Part shown: one piece after another, positions 1-5,355 of the stretch | Layout of the letters: each line of letters begins with the position of its first letter | Numbering within the stretch: the first letter of the stretch is position 1 | DNA from: Dysgonomonas sp. | Lineage (GTDB): Bacteria > Bacteroidota > Bacteroidia > Bacteroidales > Dysgonomonadaceae | NCBI GenBank assembly: GCA_003523545.1 | Contig: DQAM01000163.1 | Span: 1-5,355 of the forward strand | Direction: 5' to 3' | DNA: 5,355 bases | The notes under the pieces: model-generated | Databases searched by the model: none | The model's input: only the letters and a program-made list of their open reading frames with translations | Told to the model about the DNA's origin: nothing | Made by a program: the position numbers and the translations under genes

Positions 1-141
1 ACTTATTAATTGTTTATCGGATATAACAGGATTAAATTTTTCCATATATAAATCATGGAGATTAACTGTTTGTGCTATAGCCGAGTTAAAACTTTGAGGG
101 TAAGGATGTCCTGAGATGACGGATATTTTCTTTCCGTTCAT
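1..141 (-). CDS. NAD(P)H-dependent oxidoreductase, flavodoxin-like fold, N-terminal fragment (3' end off contig)
   Basis: Reading leftward from the ATG at 141-139 gives 47 open codons that run off the contig edge, so only the N-terminus is present. It starts with a short beta strand (KKISVISGHP, residues 4-13), followed by PQSFN, and then HDLYMEKFNPVIS. This pattern of strand, GHP, SFN, and DLY...F(N/D)P(V/I)(L/I)S is typical of the flavodoxin_2 family (NQO1, MdaB and KefF-like FMN/FAD quinone or NAD(P)H oxidoreductases). These are soluble cytosolic enzymes that reduce quinones or other electrophiles by two electrons; family members are usually about 170-250 residues. No ATG lies upstream in frame before a stop at 195-193, which supports this start. 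The stretch between SFN and DLY is shorter than usual by roughly 5-14 residues, so part of the first helix and second strand may be missing. The family call is fairly safe. Substrate and exact subfamily cannot be told from this fragment. Confidence 0.8.
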   Translation of the reverse strand, partial: MNGKKISVISGHPYPQSFNSAIAQTVNLHDLYMEKFNPVISDKQLIS

Positions 142-153
142 ATTACTTTTTTG

Positions 154-184
154 CGAATATAGTTGAGAAATTAACGGACATAAA
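154..184 (-). promoter_or_regulatory. Weak candidate Bacteroidota-type promoter for the oxidoreductase
   Basis: On the minus strand, TTTA (184-181) and TATATTCG (161-154) are separated by 19 bases. The Bacteroidota housekeeping consensus is TTTG-N19 to 21-TAnnTTTG, so each element has one mismatch. The implied leader before the ATG at 141 would be only about 10 bases. That is possible but short, so this is a tentative call based on pattern alone. Confidence 0.25.
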
Positions 185-246
185 CCAGAATGTTATGCCT
201 GCAAGATGAATGTTTTAGATTTACCATTTAACAGATACATATTAAC

Positions 247-282
247 AAAAATGATTATATCTTTACATTCATAATTATTTTT
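247..282. repeat. 12-bp imperfect inverted repeat in the divergent intergenic region
   Basis: The arms AAAAATGATTAT (247-258) and ATAATTATTTTT (271-282) are reverse complements except for one position, which would be a G-T pair, around a 12-base centre. It lies between the divergent oxidoreductase and cydD and touches the TTTG of the candidate cydD promoter. It could be a protein-binding site or a hairpin at the DNA or RNA level. The arms are very AT-rich in an AT-rich background, so chance is a real alternative. Confidence 0.4.
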
Positions 283-310
283 GATATTATTGGTATCAAC
301 AGTAGAAATG
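280..310 (+). promoter_or_regulatory. Candidate Bacteroidota-type promoter for cydDC
   Basis: TTTG (280-283) and TAGAAATG (303-310) are separated by exactly 19 bases, the spacing of the Bacteroidota sigma-ABfr consensus TTTG-N19 to 21-TAnnTTTG. The distal element is perfect. The proximal element keeps TA, the sixth-to-last spacing and the final TG but has A in place of T at two positions. Transcription would start near 315, giving a leader of about 25 AT-rich bases before the cydD ATG. A second TAnnTTTR-like octamer, TATCTTTA at 258-265, has no TTTG at the right distance. Confidence 0.4.
281..299. promoter_or_regulatory. Candidate operator: palindrome TTGATA-N7-TATCAA
   Basis: TTGATA (281-286) and TATCAA (294-299) form a perfect 6-bp inverted repeat around 7 bases. 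The site sits inside the spacer of the candidate cydD promoter, where a bound repressor would block polymerase. The arms include TTGAT/ATCAA, the half-sites of FNR-type regulators, but FNR sites have 4 bases between these pentamers and here there are 9. It is therefore not a standard FNR box. The regulator is unknown, and the palindrome may be fortuitous. Confidence 0.35.
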
Positions 311-339
311 TAGATAGAAAATTATAATAATAAAAATCT

Positions 340-1986
340 ATGGCATTGAATCCGGAAACTGCTTCCCGATGGTTGAATAAAAAGATAGCTGCAGCAAAAG
401 GTAATTATATTCTGGCGTCGGTATTTACTATTTTAAGCGCAGGATGTTTCGTCGTATTTTGCTGGTATTTGTCGGGATTTGCCGCCTTATGGCTTGATGA
501 TGGACTAATTTTTCCTGACGAGTTATTGTATGCATCTTTATTTCTTACTGGACGATACTTTTTCGCTCATTTTGCGTCGCAGCTTAACTATAATGCAGGG
601 AATATAATTGTTACCCAAATTAAAAGAAAGCTTTACCCTATATTACTAAATGATAATCAGTCGGACTCTGTGTCGAGTGCCTTATTGGTTACGAGAGTAA
701 GTGATGACCTGAAACCTTATTTCGCTTTTTTCATTCCATATTCTCTGGCGTCGATTCTCGTCAGCATATTGATATTGATCGTTAGTTTTTATATAAAAAA
801 ATGGGTGGGTGCAGTACTGCTGGTTTCTTTACTGGTCATACCTATGCAGATGATTATTATCGGTGTAGGTGCTGAAGCTCTTCACAAAAAACATATCAAT
901 CTTTTTATGAAATATTCGGCTGTTTTCTACAACCGTTTGCAGACGATTGCCGAGATTGTTAATCTTGATAACTTTAAACGGCAATTCCGATTCTTATCCG
1001 AAAAGAGTAAGGTATTGAATAAAGCGACTACTAACGTAATGCGGGTTGCTATTTTATCGTCGGCAGTGCTGGAGCTATTTGTTACCATTAGTATAGCTGC
1101 TATTGCAATATATTTAGGTATGAGCCTTCTCGGAATTATGCCGGGGCCAAATTATGGTAAGGGCTATGATTTTCATACTGCATTATTCTTACTAACCCTT
1201 TCGCCTTATTTTTTCTTTTATATACGGAAATTTGTCAGTGCTTACCATGATCGCAACAGAGCCTTAGCATCGGCCAAATTATTGATGCCCATATTAAACC
1301 AAGATGTTAAGCCGTCTTTGATTGATACTAAAGAGATGCTCATATCTTTTGATATCAAAAGGTTGAATTTTGCCTATCCCAATTCTCCGGTTAAGGTTTT
1401 ACACGATATAAATTTAATACTGCCTGAGAAAGGGTTGGTGTTGGTAAAAGGAATTTCGGGTTCGGGGAAATCTACTTTACTCAAAATCTGTACCGGGAGC
1501 CTCTTGGCTCAGGATGGCACGGTGTCGGTAAACGGAAAAGATAATGAATGGTCATCTCAATGGTTGAAAGAAAATTCATCCTATATGAATCAATTTCCTT
1601 TTATCTTCGACGGAACACTTGAATACAATGTTTTCCTGGAAAAAGATACGAACCAATGCGATCAGTATCCTGAGTTTTTAGATAAAATCCTTGCTAAAAA
1701 AGAAGATGGCTGGCAAACGATTTTAAGCCATAACGGCAAACAATTCTCAGGCGGTGAAAAGCAATTAGTCACACTCGCACGGATGATGCTCCATCCGAAA
1801 CAGATTGCAATTTTAGATGAACCTACTGCAAATCTTGATCCTGATACTGTCGAAATCATTATTTCGCAAATCCTGAAATTGGCTGAAAACAAGCTTGTCA
1901 TTGTTGCTTCTCATGAAGAAATGTTTGATAATGTTGCCGATACAATCTTGAATTTAAACTGGGGAGAACAAATGGATTATGAATGA
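340..1986 (+). CDS. cydD: CydD, ABC transporter subunit of the CydDC thiol/heme transporter (permease fused to ATPase)
   Basis: This 548-residue protein is one half of the heterodimeric inner-membrane ABC transporter CydDC, which in E. coli is required to assemble cytochrome bd oxidase. It has been reported to export cysteine and glutathione and, from structural work, to move heme. About six membrane segments are visible (roughly residues 23-45, 60-80, 128-150, 155-178, 233-265 and 279-300). The stretch VAILSSAVLELF (236-247) and the preceding YNAG, VGAEA and FYNRLQ motifs follow E. coli CydD closely. The ATPase half has an A-loop tyrosine Y346, Walker A GISGSGKST (371-379), Q-loop Q418, signature FSGGEKQ (469-475), Walker B ending DE (D493, E494), D-loop LD (499-500) and switch H525, all intact. 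It is about 40 residues shorter than E. coli CydD, mainly at the C-terminal end and between Q-loop and signature. An in-frame TAA at 331-333 makes ATG 340 the earliest possible start. It overlaps cydC by 8 bases. Confidence 0.9.
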   Translation: MALNPETASRWLNKKIAAAKGNYILASVFTILSAGCFVVFCWYLSGFAALWLDDGLIFPDELLYASLFLTGRYFFAHFASQLNYNAGNIIVTQIKRKLYPILLNDNQSDSVSSALLVTRVSDDLKPYFAFFIPYSLASILVSILILIVSFYIKKWVGAVLLVSLLVIPMQMIIIGVGAEALHKKHINLFMKYSAVFYNRLQTIAEIVNLDNFKRQFRFLSEKSKVLNKATTNVMRVAILSSAVLELFVTISIAAIAIYLGMSLLGIMPGPNYGKGYDFHTALFLLTLSPYFFFYIRKFVSAYHDRNRALASAKLLMPILNQDVKPSLIDTKEMLISFDIKRLNFAYPNSPVKVLHDINLILPEKGLVLVKGISGSGKSTLLKICTGSLLAQDGTVSVNGKDNEWSSQWLKENSSYMNQFPFIFDGTLEYNVFLEKDTNQCDQYPEFLDKILAKKEDGWQTILSHNGKQFSGGEKQLVTLARMMLHPKQIAILDEPTANLDPDTVEIIISQILKLAENKLVIVASHEEMFDNVADTILNLNWGEQMDYE

Positions 1987-3577
1987 TTTTATTACTAAAT
2001 ATATTTTAAGACCTTTAGCGGGCAAATGGCTGCGGGGCATTTTTTTATTACTTATCTGGACAGTGGCATTCATTGCACTCCCCGCTCTTTCGGGATGGTT
2101 TCTAGCCATGTGTAGTGTGGCTTTCGTTACGGCAAATGTTTTATTTTCTTATATGATACCATCCGCTATTATCCGTTTAATGGCATTATTACGAACAGCA
2201 ACAAGATACTTTGAGCGGTTGGAAAATCATAAAACTACACTTGAAGCACAACAAAGACTGCAATTGAAAATATTTCAATCGGTTGCTAAGTTTCCCTATT
2301 TTAAGAAGCAGGTAAATAATAATTCTTCGCTACTTGAAAATAGCACCTACGGTATCGACCAGATATTAAACCACATCCTTTTATGGCTTTTGCCGTTTAC
2401 TGCATTAATACTTTCGATAGGTATTTACTTTTTCTTCGTTTTGGTATTTTCAAAGGTTATAGCCATCGAATTTTTAATTTCTTCGGCTGTCCTCCTATTT
2501 CTAGTTCCTCAATTATTTTTCAGGAAAAATGCAAAACTTTACGAAAAACTGAAACTGCAACGTGAAGATAATAATCAATCATTGATACAGAGTTTCAGGG
2601 GAAGGATAGAAATCTCGAAATATAATCTGGAAGATAAAGCTATCGGACAATACGAGCAAAAATTGTTAGAAATAGAAGGTCTGGAAAATAAACTGCAAAG
2701 CAATTCGTTTTGGCTTCAACTGGTAGCCGGACTGGGATTTAGCTATATTGCAGCATTTTTATTATGGAATTCAAGTAATTATGGAATAGATGCACCTTTG
2801 GCAATCGGTATATTTTTCGGTATAATGGCTCAGGCTGAGTTGTCCGAAATACTTTTTTCCGGTAAATCAGAAAAAAGTTCCGTTGCAAACCAGGTCAGAG
2901 ATATAGATGCTATTATTAAACAAGGTAATCAGCCTGTAGAAGTTGTACAGATAAATTCCTCGCTGGAAAATCTGAGCATAAAAAATATCATTGCGGGGAT
3001 TCCTGAAACGTCCGTCCGCACCGAAGAAATATCTTTTGAAATAAACAGAGGCGAATGGATATCACTTTTTGGGGGAACCGGGAAGGGTAAAACTACCCTG
3101 TTGAACAGTCTTTTTTATCCTGAATACCGTATTAAAGGCTCGCTAATATGGAACAACGATTCTGAGTTATCACATTTACCTGTGCCGGAATGTATCTACG
3201 TCACACAAAAAGCCTATTTATTGACCGGAACCTTGCGCGAAAACTTTGAAGGTTATCCCGATTATGCTATTGAAGAAGTGTTAGAAACAGTTGATCTGGC
3301 AAGTTGGCGTTCGTCACTTCCCGACGGTTTAGGAAGCTGGCTGGGTGAAAATGGTGAGATATTAAGCGGGGGACAACGAAAAAAACTATTGCTTGCTCAG
3401 GCTTTACTCAAAATGCCGCAACTGCTGGTTGTAGACGAACCCACTGCAGGTATAAGTTCCGAAAACGCGGTTGCCATTTTCCATAATATAAGACAAAAAT
3501 ATCCGGATCTTGCTATTTTGATGGCTACCCATCTAAAAGATTTTGAATATGCTGCAGATAAAATAATAAAAATTTAA
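1979..3577 (+). CDS. cydC: CydC, ABC transporter subunit of the CydDC thiol/heme transporter (permease fused to ATPase)
   Basis: This 532-residue protein is the partner of CydD. The N-terminal LSGWFLA (37-43), the IPSAIIR segment and RYFERLENH (76-84) match the diagnostic CydC region of E. coli (LSGWFLS, RYFERLVSH). H84 corresponds to E. coli His85, reported as an axial ligand of transporter-bound heme, and R80 to Arg81. Six membrane segments can be placed at about 19-37, 40-68, 131-155, 160-180, 243-263 and 271-292. The ATPase half has Walker A GGTGKGKT (365-372), Q-loop Q410, the CydC-typical SWLGENG before signature LSGGQ (462-466), Walker B VVDE (484-487) and switch H518. The usual aromatic A-loop (FxYP) is not visible before Walker A. 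The D-loop Asp is replaced: the motif reads EPTAGIS with Ser493. The ATG lies inside the end of cydD, 8 bases overlapping; GGGGAG at 1961-1966 may serve as a distant ribosome site, and translational coupling is likely. A stop at 1955-1957 limits the start. It is about 40 residues shorter than E. coli CydC. Confidence 0.9.
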   Translation: MNDFITKYILRPLAGKWLRGIFLLLIWTVAFIALPALSGWFLAMCSVAFVTANVLFSYMIPSAIIRLMALLRTATRYFERLENHKTTLEAQQRLQLKIFQSVAKFPYFKKQVNNNSSLLENSTYGIDQILNHILLWLLPFTALILSIGIYFFFVLVFSKVIAIEFLISSAVLLFLVPQLFFRKNAKLYEKLKLQREDNNQSLIQSFRGRIEISKYNLEDKAIGQYEQKLLEIEGLENKLQSNSFWLQLVAGLGFSYIAAFLLWNSSNYGIDAPLAIGIFFGIMAQAELSEILFSGKSEKSSVANQVRDIDAIIKQGNQPVEVVQINSSLENLSIKNIIAGIPETSVRTEEISFEINRGEWISLFGGTGKGKTTLLNSLFYPEYRIKGSLIWNNDSELSHLPVPECIYVTQKAYLLTGTLRENFEGYPDYAIEEVLETVDLASWRSSLPDGLGSWLGENGEILSGGQRKKLLLAQALLKMPQLLVVDEPTAGISSENAVAIFHNIRQKYPDLAILMATHLKDFEYAADKIIKI

Positions 3578-3603
3578 TACGTATTTTATAGCTGGATAAT
3601 TGA

Positions 3604-3638
3604 AAAAGTCTTCTGAATTATTAATCCGGAAGACTTTT
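3604..3638. terminator. Bidirectional intrinsic terminator between cydC and the convergent lipoprotein gene
   Basis: AAAAGTCTTCTG (3604-3615) pairs with CGGAAGACTTTT (3627-3638), giving a 12-bp stem with one G-U pair and an 11-base loop. The stem ends in four Ts on the plus strand and in five Ts on the minus strand (complement of 3607-3603), so it has the A-stem-T layout of a terminator read from both sides. It lies 26 bases past the cydC stop and 66 bases past the stop of the minus-strand gene, the expected place for a shared terminator of convergent genes. The rest of the 127-base gap holds only a weak 6-bp inverted repeat. Confidence 0.8.
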
Positions 3639-3704
3639 GATATAGATACTTGTTGTGTATCCATCTCCTTCATAAGAATTATAAGAGGATACTTCCCATG
3701 ATTC

Positions 3705-5279
3705 TTACTGATTGGCACTTATCTGTATATCTGACAAAATATTGATTCCATACTTTTTGTCATCGGTCACCATCCATTGTATATCGCCGTTTGCACATTT
3801 GATCGCATAACGGTTGTTGTATTTTAGCTGTTCCGAACCATCCGGAATCCATAATCCTAACTTATAATTTCCCGAAACTAATCCGGGGGGAAGGTTTATC
3901 TCAGATATGATTACGTGTTGCAGAGATGTATAAGTAGAATCACCTGGTTGATAAGGCTGCCAATCATTGGGATTACAGTTTGTAGGAAATTCTGTAACTT
4001 TCCCTTTACTATCGACAAGAACGAAATATACGGAATGATCGCCGAATACAGCCGCAAATCCTTTATTGATAAGTTCAAGTTTAACTGTGGATGATTTGCC
4101 GGATTCCAGTTCGGATGGTATCTGTAACTTCTGTAATTCTATCCTGTAGCCCATATGATCGCGGATATATTCAAAAATATTTCTCTCGGCTTTGCTTCCA
4201 TCCTGGTTAAGAGTATAATTAGAGGATAAAGGCATATGATTCTTCTGAAGGAATTCTTCAGAAAGAGGTGTTTTCTTCCAAAGTACCATCGAATATTCCG
4301 GAGCATTATCTTCCTCGAATGTCTGGTTTGCATGTTGTTCTTTGTAATTATGGATTACACTCAGTGAGGTATAATGCTGAAGGAATAGCCTGCGGGCAGC
4401 GTCGTGACCATCTATGAGCCATCCTGCCGTAGGAGCATCCGGATCTTTCCCTACACTCCAGAACCCCCAAGGCAGCTCGCCATCAACAATGAGGTAAGGA
4501 GATTCACGTACTATCTGATTAAAATTCGGTGTACCCTCATGCATATCCGCATCCCATGGTTCTGGTTTAATTACTATGAAATCGTCATGAAATGAGATCC
4601 TCTTGTATAATTCCGGTTCATCCTTCAGCAGATTTTTGTAAGTAGGTACTCTTACCTGTACCATTTTGTCAGCTGGAATTACTTCCAATACTTTTTTTAG
4701 TATTGCCCGTTTGCTTTCATCTGATTTATGCAGGTTGTGTACAGATGCGTGCCATTCGCCCCATGCACCTATAACTCCGGCTTGAACAACAAATATCAGA
4801 TTCTTATTCTTCTCGAGGAATGGCTTTAACTGGTCGAGGTGGCTTAATGCCTGGTCGAGATTCGGTCCGATGGCAGCTCTTCCCATAAAATCTTTTTCGT
4901 AAGCAAAGCGTAATACGGCTTTCATTCCCATTTTCTCAAGTTGGTCAAAATACGTTTGCATTACAGCGAAATTTTCATCAGAGAGTTCTTTACCAACGGT
5001 ATAAGTAAGATAAAAATAACTCTGTACAAGCGATACACTGTCACTTTTATATTTATCAGACTGAGATATGAGAGTTTTTACCGGATTATCTTTGTCTTCC
5101 ACCACATCAACTGCAGTTTCGAGCCGGAATCCTCTGTCCGGATTATACAAACCTTGCCTTCCTTGCGGAGCATCTGCATATATCCCACTGAATTCTATTA
5201 TCCTGTCTTTATTTTTATTACAAGCATACAATACGCAGCAAAGTGACAAAATTGAAATGTAAAAGAATATCTTTTTCAT
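3705..5279 (-). CDS. DUF4874/DUF4832-family lipoprotein, probable glycoside-hydrolase-like TIM barrel
   Basis: This 524-residue protein begins with a lipoprotein signal peptide: MKK, a hydrophobic core to about residue 17, and lipobox LYAC with the lipidated Cys20. The residues after it (NKNKDR) are not the acidic stretch of the Bacteroidota surface-export signal, so a periplasm-facing anchor is likelier than surface display. NPDRGF (46-51) matches the NPERGF motif that opens DUF4874. RFAYE (124-128), QAGVIGAWGEWH (166-177), KMVQVRVPTYK (205-215), HDD (231-233) and DGELPW (266-271) follow the DUF4874/DUF4832 barrel pattern. From about 377 a beta-rich domain follows (LQKLQIP onward), the usual C-terminal part of DUF4832 proteins. 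E175 and E268 stand where a pair of catalytic acids would be in a glycosidase, but no activity is established for this family to my knowledge. The start is fixed by an in-frame TAG two codons upstream (5285-5283). It is convergent with cydDC and whatever lies upstream is cut off. Confidence 0.85.
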   Translation of the reverse strand: MKKIFFYISILSLCCVLYACNKNKDRIIEFSGIYADAPQGRQGLYNPDRGFRLETAVDVVEDKDNPVKTLISQSDKYKSDSVSLVQSYFYLTYTVGKELSDENFAVMQTYFDQLEKMGMKAVLRFAYEKDFMGRAAIGPNLDQALSHLDQLKPFLEKNKNLIFVVQAGVIGAWGEWHASVHNLHKSDESKRAILKKVLEVIPADKMVQVRVPTYKNLLKDEPELYKRISFHDDFIVIKPEPWDADMHEGTPNFNQIVRESPYLIVDGELPWGFWSVGKDPDAPTAGWLIDGHDAARRLFLQHYTSLSVIHNYKEQHANQTFEEDNAPEYSMVLWKKTPLSEEFLQKNHMPLSSNYTLNQDGSKAERNIFEYIRDHMGYRIELQKLQIPSELESGKSSTVKLELINKGFAAVFGDHSVYFVLVDSKGKVTEFPTNCNPNDWQPYQPGDSTYTSLQHVIISEINLPPGLVSGNYKLGLWIPDGSEQLKYNNRYAIKCANGDIQWMVTDDKKYGINILSDIQISANQ

Positions 5280-5294
5280 AATCTAAAGAATTTT

Positions 5295-5325
5295 ATATTG
5301 TAATACTATTTTACTAAAAAACAAA
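5295..5325 (-). promoter_or_regulatory. Weak candidate promoter for the DUF4832 lipoprotein gene
   Basis: On the minus strand TTTG (5325-5322) is followed after 19 bases by TACAATAT (5302-5295). The distal element and spacing fit the Bacteroidota consensus, but the proximal octamer has only TA and one of the TTTG bases right. The leader would be about 12-15 bases. The gene could instead be transcribed from a promoter or an operon partner beyond the contig edge. Confidence 0.25.
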
Positions 5326-5341
5326 ATGGAGCGGCATAATA

Positions 5342-5355
5342 AGATCGGAAGAGCG
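5342..5355 (+). other. Illumina TruSeq adapter remnant at the contig end
   Basis: The last 14 bases read AGATCGGAAGAGCG. The first 13 are the common start of both TruSeq adapter read-throughs, and the final G fits the read 2 version. Its position at the extreme end means library adapter survived trimming and was assembled. These bases are not genomic; the true sequence stops at about 5341. Confidence 0.93.

Noticed and set aside
281..299. FNR/CRP binding box
   Set aside because: The half-sites TTGAT and ATCAA are right but they are 9 bases apart instead of 4, so I list it only as an unassigned palindrome.
1662..1901. 79-codon open frame on the minus strand
   Set aside because: It is antisense to the CydD ATPase domain, including its signature and Walker B motifs. 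It is a shadow of conserved coding sequence.
340..3577. Bacteriocin, drug or peptide exporter instead of CydDC
   Set aside because: There is no peptidase domain and no neighbouring peptide gene, and both proteins carry CydD- and CydC-specific stretches in the right order.
3657..3692. Inverted repeat GTATCC/GGATAC as a second terminator for the lipoprotein gene
   Set aside because: Only 6 bp with a 24-base loop and no following T-run on the minus strand; the hairpin at 3604-3638 is far stronger.
3533..3718. 61-codon minus-strand frame spanning the convergent gap
   Set aside because: It runs through the terminator hairpin and overlaps the ends of both real genes. The protein resembles nothing I recognise.
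4941..5246. 101-codon open frame on the plus strand
   Set aside because: It lies entirely antisense to the lipoprotein gene, whose protein has clear family motifs. The translation is low in recognisable structure and has no promoter or start signal of its own.
1..5355. A new defence, mobile or CRISPR system
   Set aside because: There are no regularly spaced direct repeats, transposase, integrase, nuclease, toxin-antitoxin pair or tRNA. The genes present belong to recognisable families, so nothing supports such a claim.

Overview
This 5,355-base piece looks like a complete small contig from a short-read draft or metagenome assembly of a Bacteroidota bacterium, probably of the order Bacteroidales. 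The evidence is AT-rich DNA, starts preceded by A/T-rich leaders rather than strong Shine-Dalgarno sites, promoter-like TTTG/TAnnTTTG arrangements, and a lipoprotein of a type common in that phylum. No 16S rRNA or other marker is present, so genus is not called. The last 14 bases match the Illumina TruSeq adapter, so the right edge is a library artefact.

Layout. Bases 1-141 (minus) hold the first 47 codons of a flavodoxin-fold NAD(P)H-dependent oxidoreductase, cut by the contig edge. A 198-base divergent intergenic region follows (142-339), with candidate promoters in both directions and two inverted repeats. Bases 340-3577 (plus) carry cydD and cydC, overlapping by 8 bases and certainly one operon. 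They encode the two halves of the heterodimeric ABC transporter CydDC, the inner-membrane system needed to assemble cytochrome bd oxidase and to maintain periplasmic thiol/heme balance. A strong hairpin at 3604-3638 lies in the 127-base gap between cydC and a convergent gene and can serve as a terminator for both. Bases 3705-5279 (minus) encode a 524-residue lipoprotein with the DUF4874/DUF4832 architecture: a probable glycoside-hydrolase-like TIM barrel followed by a beta-sandwich domain. Its function is unknown.

How the genes fit together. CydD and CydC act as one transporter. The divergent oxidoreductase is also a redox gene and could share control through the intergenic palindromes, but this is inference. 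The lipoprotein gene is convergent and has no evident functional tie to cydDC. I found no mobile element, CRISPR array, RNA gene or clearly new multi-gene system. The points most worth checking are the asymmetric nucleotide-binding sites of CydDC, the palindrome inside the candidate cydD promoter, the unusually compact N-terminus of the oxidoreductase, and the two conserved glutamates in the lipoprotein barrel.
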